Below, one piece after another: positions 62,752 to 64,000 of a stretch of 64,000 nucleotides of DNA. Origin of the DNA: Pagrus major (taxonomy: Eukaryota > Chordata > Actinopteri > Spariformes > Sparidae); the NCBI RefSeq assembly GCF_040436345.1, contig NC_133232.1, positions 32,315,315 through 32,379,314 of the forward strand. The letters run 5' to 3'. A program made the position numbers and the translations under genes. The stretch's first letter is position 1; each line of letters starts with the position of its first letter. The notes under the pieces are model-generated. The model was not told the DNA's origin. It was given only the letters and a program-made list of their open reading frames with translations, and made no database searches.

Positions 62752-64000
62752 TAATAAAACAATAATAAGTAATTTAAAGAGTCACTACTATATTATACAT
62801 TATAACACCATCACAGTGCAAACAGCAAAATGGGATTTTTTTAGAAAGCTGTTTCTTGCTCTGGTCTTTATTAAGGGGAAAAAAATATGTATATATATTA
62901 AATACCTTGTTTTGTCCCAACAACAGTCCAAAACCCCAACGAAATTCCATTTTTGATACTGAAAGACAAGAGGGCTTCTCGCACTGCATATTCTTAGCCC
63001 AGGGCTATCCTTAGATAACTTCTGTTAACCAAGAGTTAACCTAGCCCAGGGCTACAGGCCTTAGCATATTAATTTTACTTGTAATTTCGATACTTAAGTA
63101 TATTTATTACTTGTGGTACTTAAGTTCATTAAATCAGACGGCCGTGCGTCAAGGCTGTAAATAACTTCTTTTCAAATTACTTTCAAGCTCTCAGGGCTCC
63201 TGGAGACTTGGATTTTGCCAGACAAACTGTATGGACCCCTTTTATGATTTTTATGTTTATTAGTTGCTTTTACAACGCGTCCCCATCTACCTCAGTTGGT
63301 CGATGCCAAAACGACTGAGCAATCTCCCTCCCTCACTCGTTTACTTATCACCATCTGCACTCATATTTACATCTAACGAAACGCATTTTGAAATAGAAAA
63401 TTAGCATAAAGTCCAAGTGTTAATATGTCAATCAAAATCCCACTAAACACAGTTTATCCTACAGAGGACAAAATGTGACAAAGAAAAAGAAACACTGAAG
63501 CATGCAGAGGGGCTTCAGGCGTTTTGAAAACCTTGAAATATAAAGCTGTGCTGCTGGTGCTAATAAAAACAGAGATTCAACATCCTAACAATGTTTTGTT
63601 TACTATGTTGACAGGAGCATGGAGGAGTTACACTGAAAAAATATCAGCTAAATATATTGTAAACCCTCTCTACGACTTGAACCTGACCTTATGTAATTGA
63701 TTAAGGCCTTAAACCCAGCTGGCTTTACAAACAACAACGACACTGAGGACCTCTTAATGGGCCAAAGCAGTCGGGCAATGAGATCTATAAGCCTCAGCCG
63801 TGCACAACACAACAGCATCGGACATAGAGCTAATCCAAAACAACAATACAGCTGCAACTAAGCAGCAAGCAAAATGCATCCTTCCTAGTACACTCCACAC
63901 AGGTAATGTGGGGCTTGTTTACACATGAAGCAAATTTTCCTTATTGGCGAAAGAAATGTTCATGAAGTGGCCGCTGAACTGAAGGAATGTTTTAGATAAT
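62346..64000. other. Upstream flank of the abcc5-type gene
   Basis: No gene is visible. The first 200 bases are GC-rich promoter-like DNA, followed by the long (AAT)n tract and then unique AT-rich sequence. Two copies of AGCCCAGGGCT (near 62998 and 63043) flank a short region with GTTAACCAAGAGTTAAC. Confidence 0.5.
62643..62769. repeat. Long (AAT)n microsatellite
   Basis: About forty AAT units with only a few interruptions (one AACAAC, two TGA and one AAAC). It lies roughly 300 bases upstream of the probable leader exon of the abcc5-type gene. Confidence 0.95.

Noticed and set aside
62535..62765. A frame with a long Ile run
   Set aside because: Pure translation of the (AAT)n microsatellite.

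Overview
The window looks like teleost fish nuclear DNA, most likely from a percomorph. The genes have many exons bounded by GT-AG introns, and the encoded proteins match vertebrate families almost end to end. The gaps carry dispersed repeats typical of fish: short inverted-repeat (MITE-like) elements, decayed LINE pieces and microsatellites. I assigned genes by translating the sequence and comparing it with protein families from memory. No alignment or database search was run.

Layout. (1) Bases 2-1105, plus strand: the last 367 codons of an uninterrupted mars2 reading frame (mitochondrial methionyl-tRNA synthetase), with a polyA signal 40 bases on. (2) Bases 1151-3340: intergenic, with one repeat copy. 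(3) Bases 27270-3341, minus strand: a complete med12 gene. I could place 43 coding exons whose phases all join; they give 2,186 residues, close to human MED12 (2,177). It ends in a glutamine-rich tail with runs of 27 and 17 Gln. (4) Bases 23619-24335, inside med12 intron 3 and on the same strand: a possible small nested gene of unknown function. (5) Bases 27500-31500: intergenic, with a dead LINE reverse-transcriptase piece, a SINE-like piece and simple repeats. (6) Bases 58904-31620, minus strand: an ABCC5-type (MRP5-like) ABC exporter in 28 coding exons, 1,394 residues, with a probable untranslated first exon near 62190-62340 in a GC-rich promoter. (7) Bases 62345-64000: promoter flank, a long (AAT)n microsatellite and no gene that I can see.

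mars2 and med12 converge tail to tail, while med12 and the abcc5-type gene lie head to tail. The three genes have unrelated jobs: mitochondrial translation, control of RNA polymerase II through the Mediator kinase module, and export of organic anions across a membrane. They do not form a pathway. The main points for a second look are the nested candidate gene, a GC-AG intron in med12, the long polyQ tail, the missing N-terminus and leader uORF of the ABCC5-type gene, and several repeat families that can be recognised from copies within the window.
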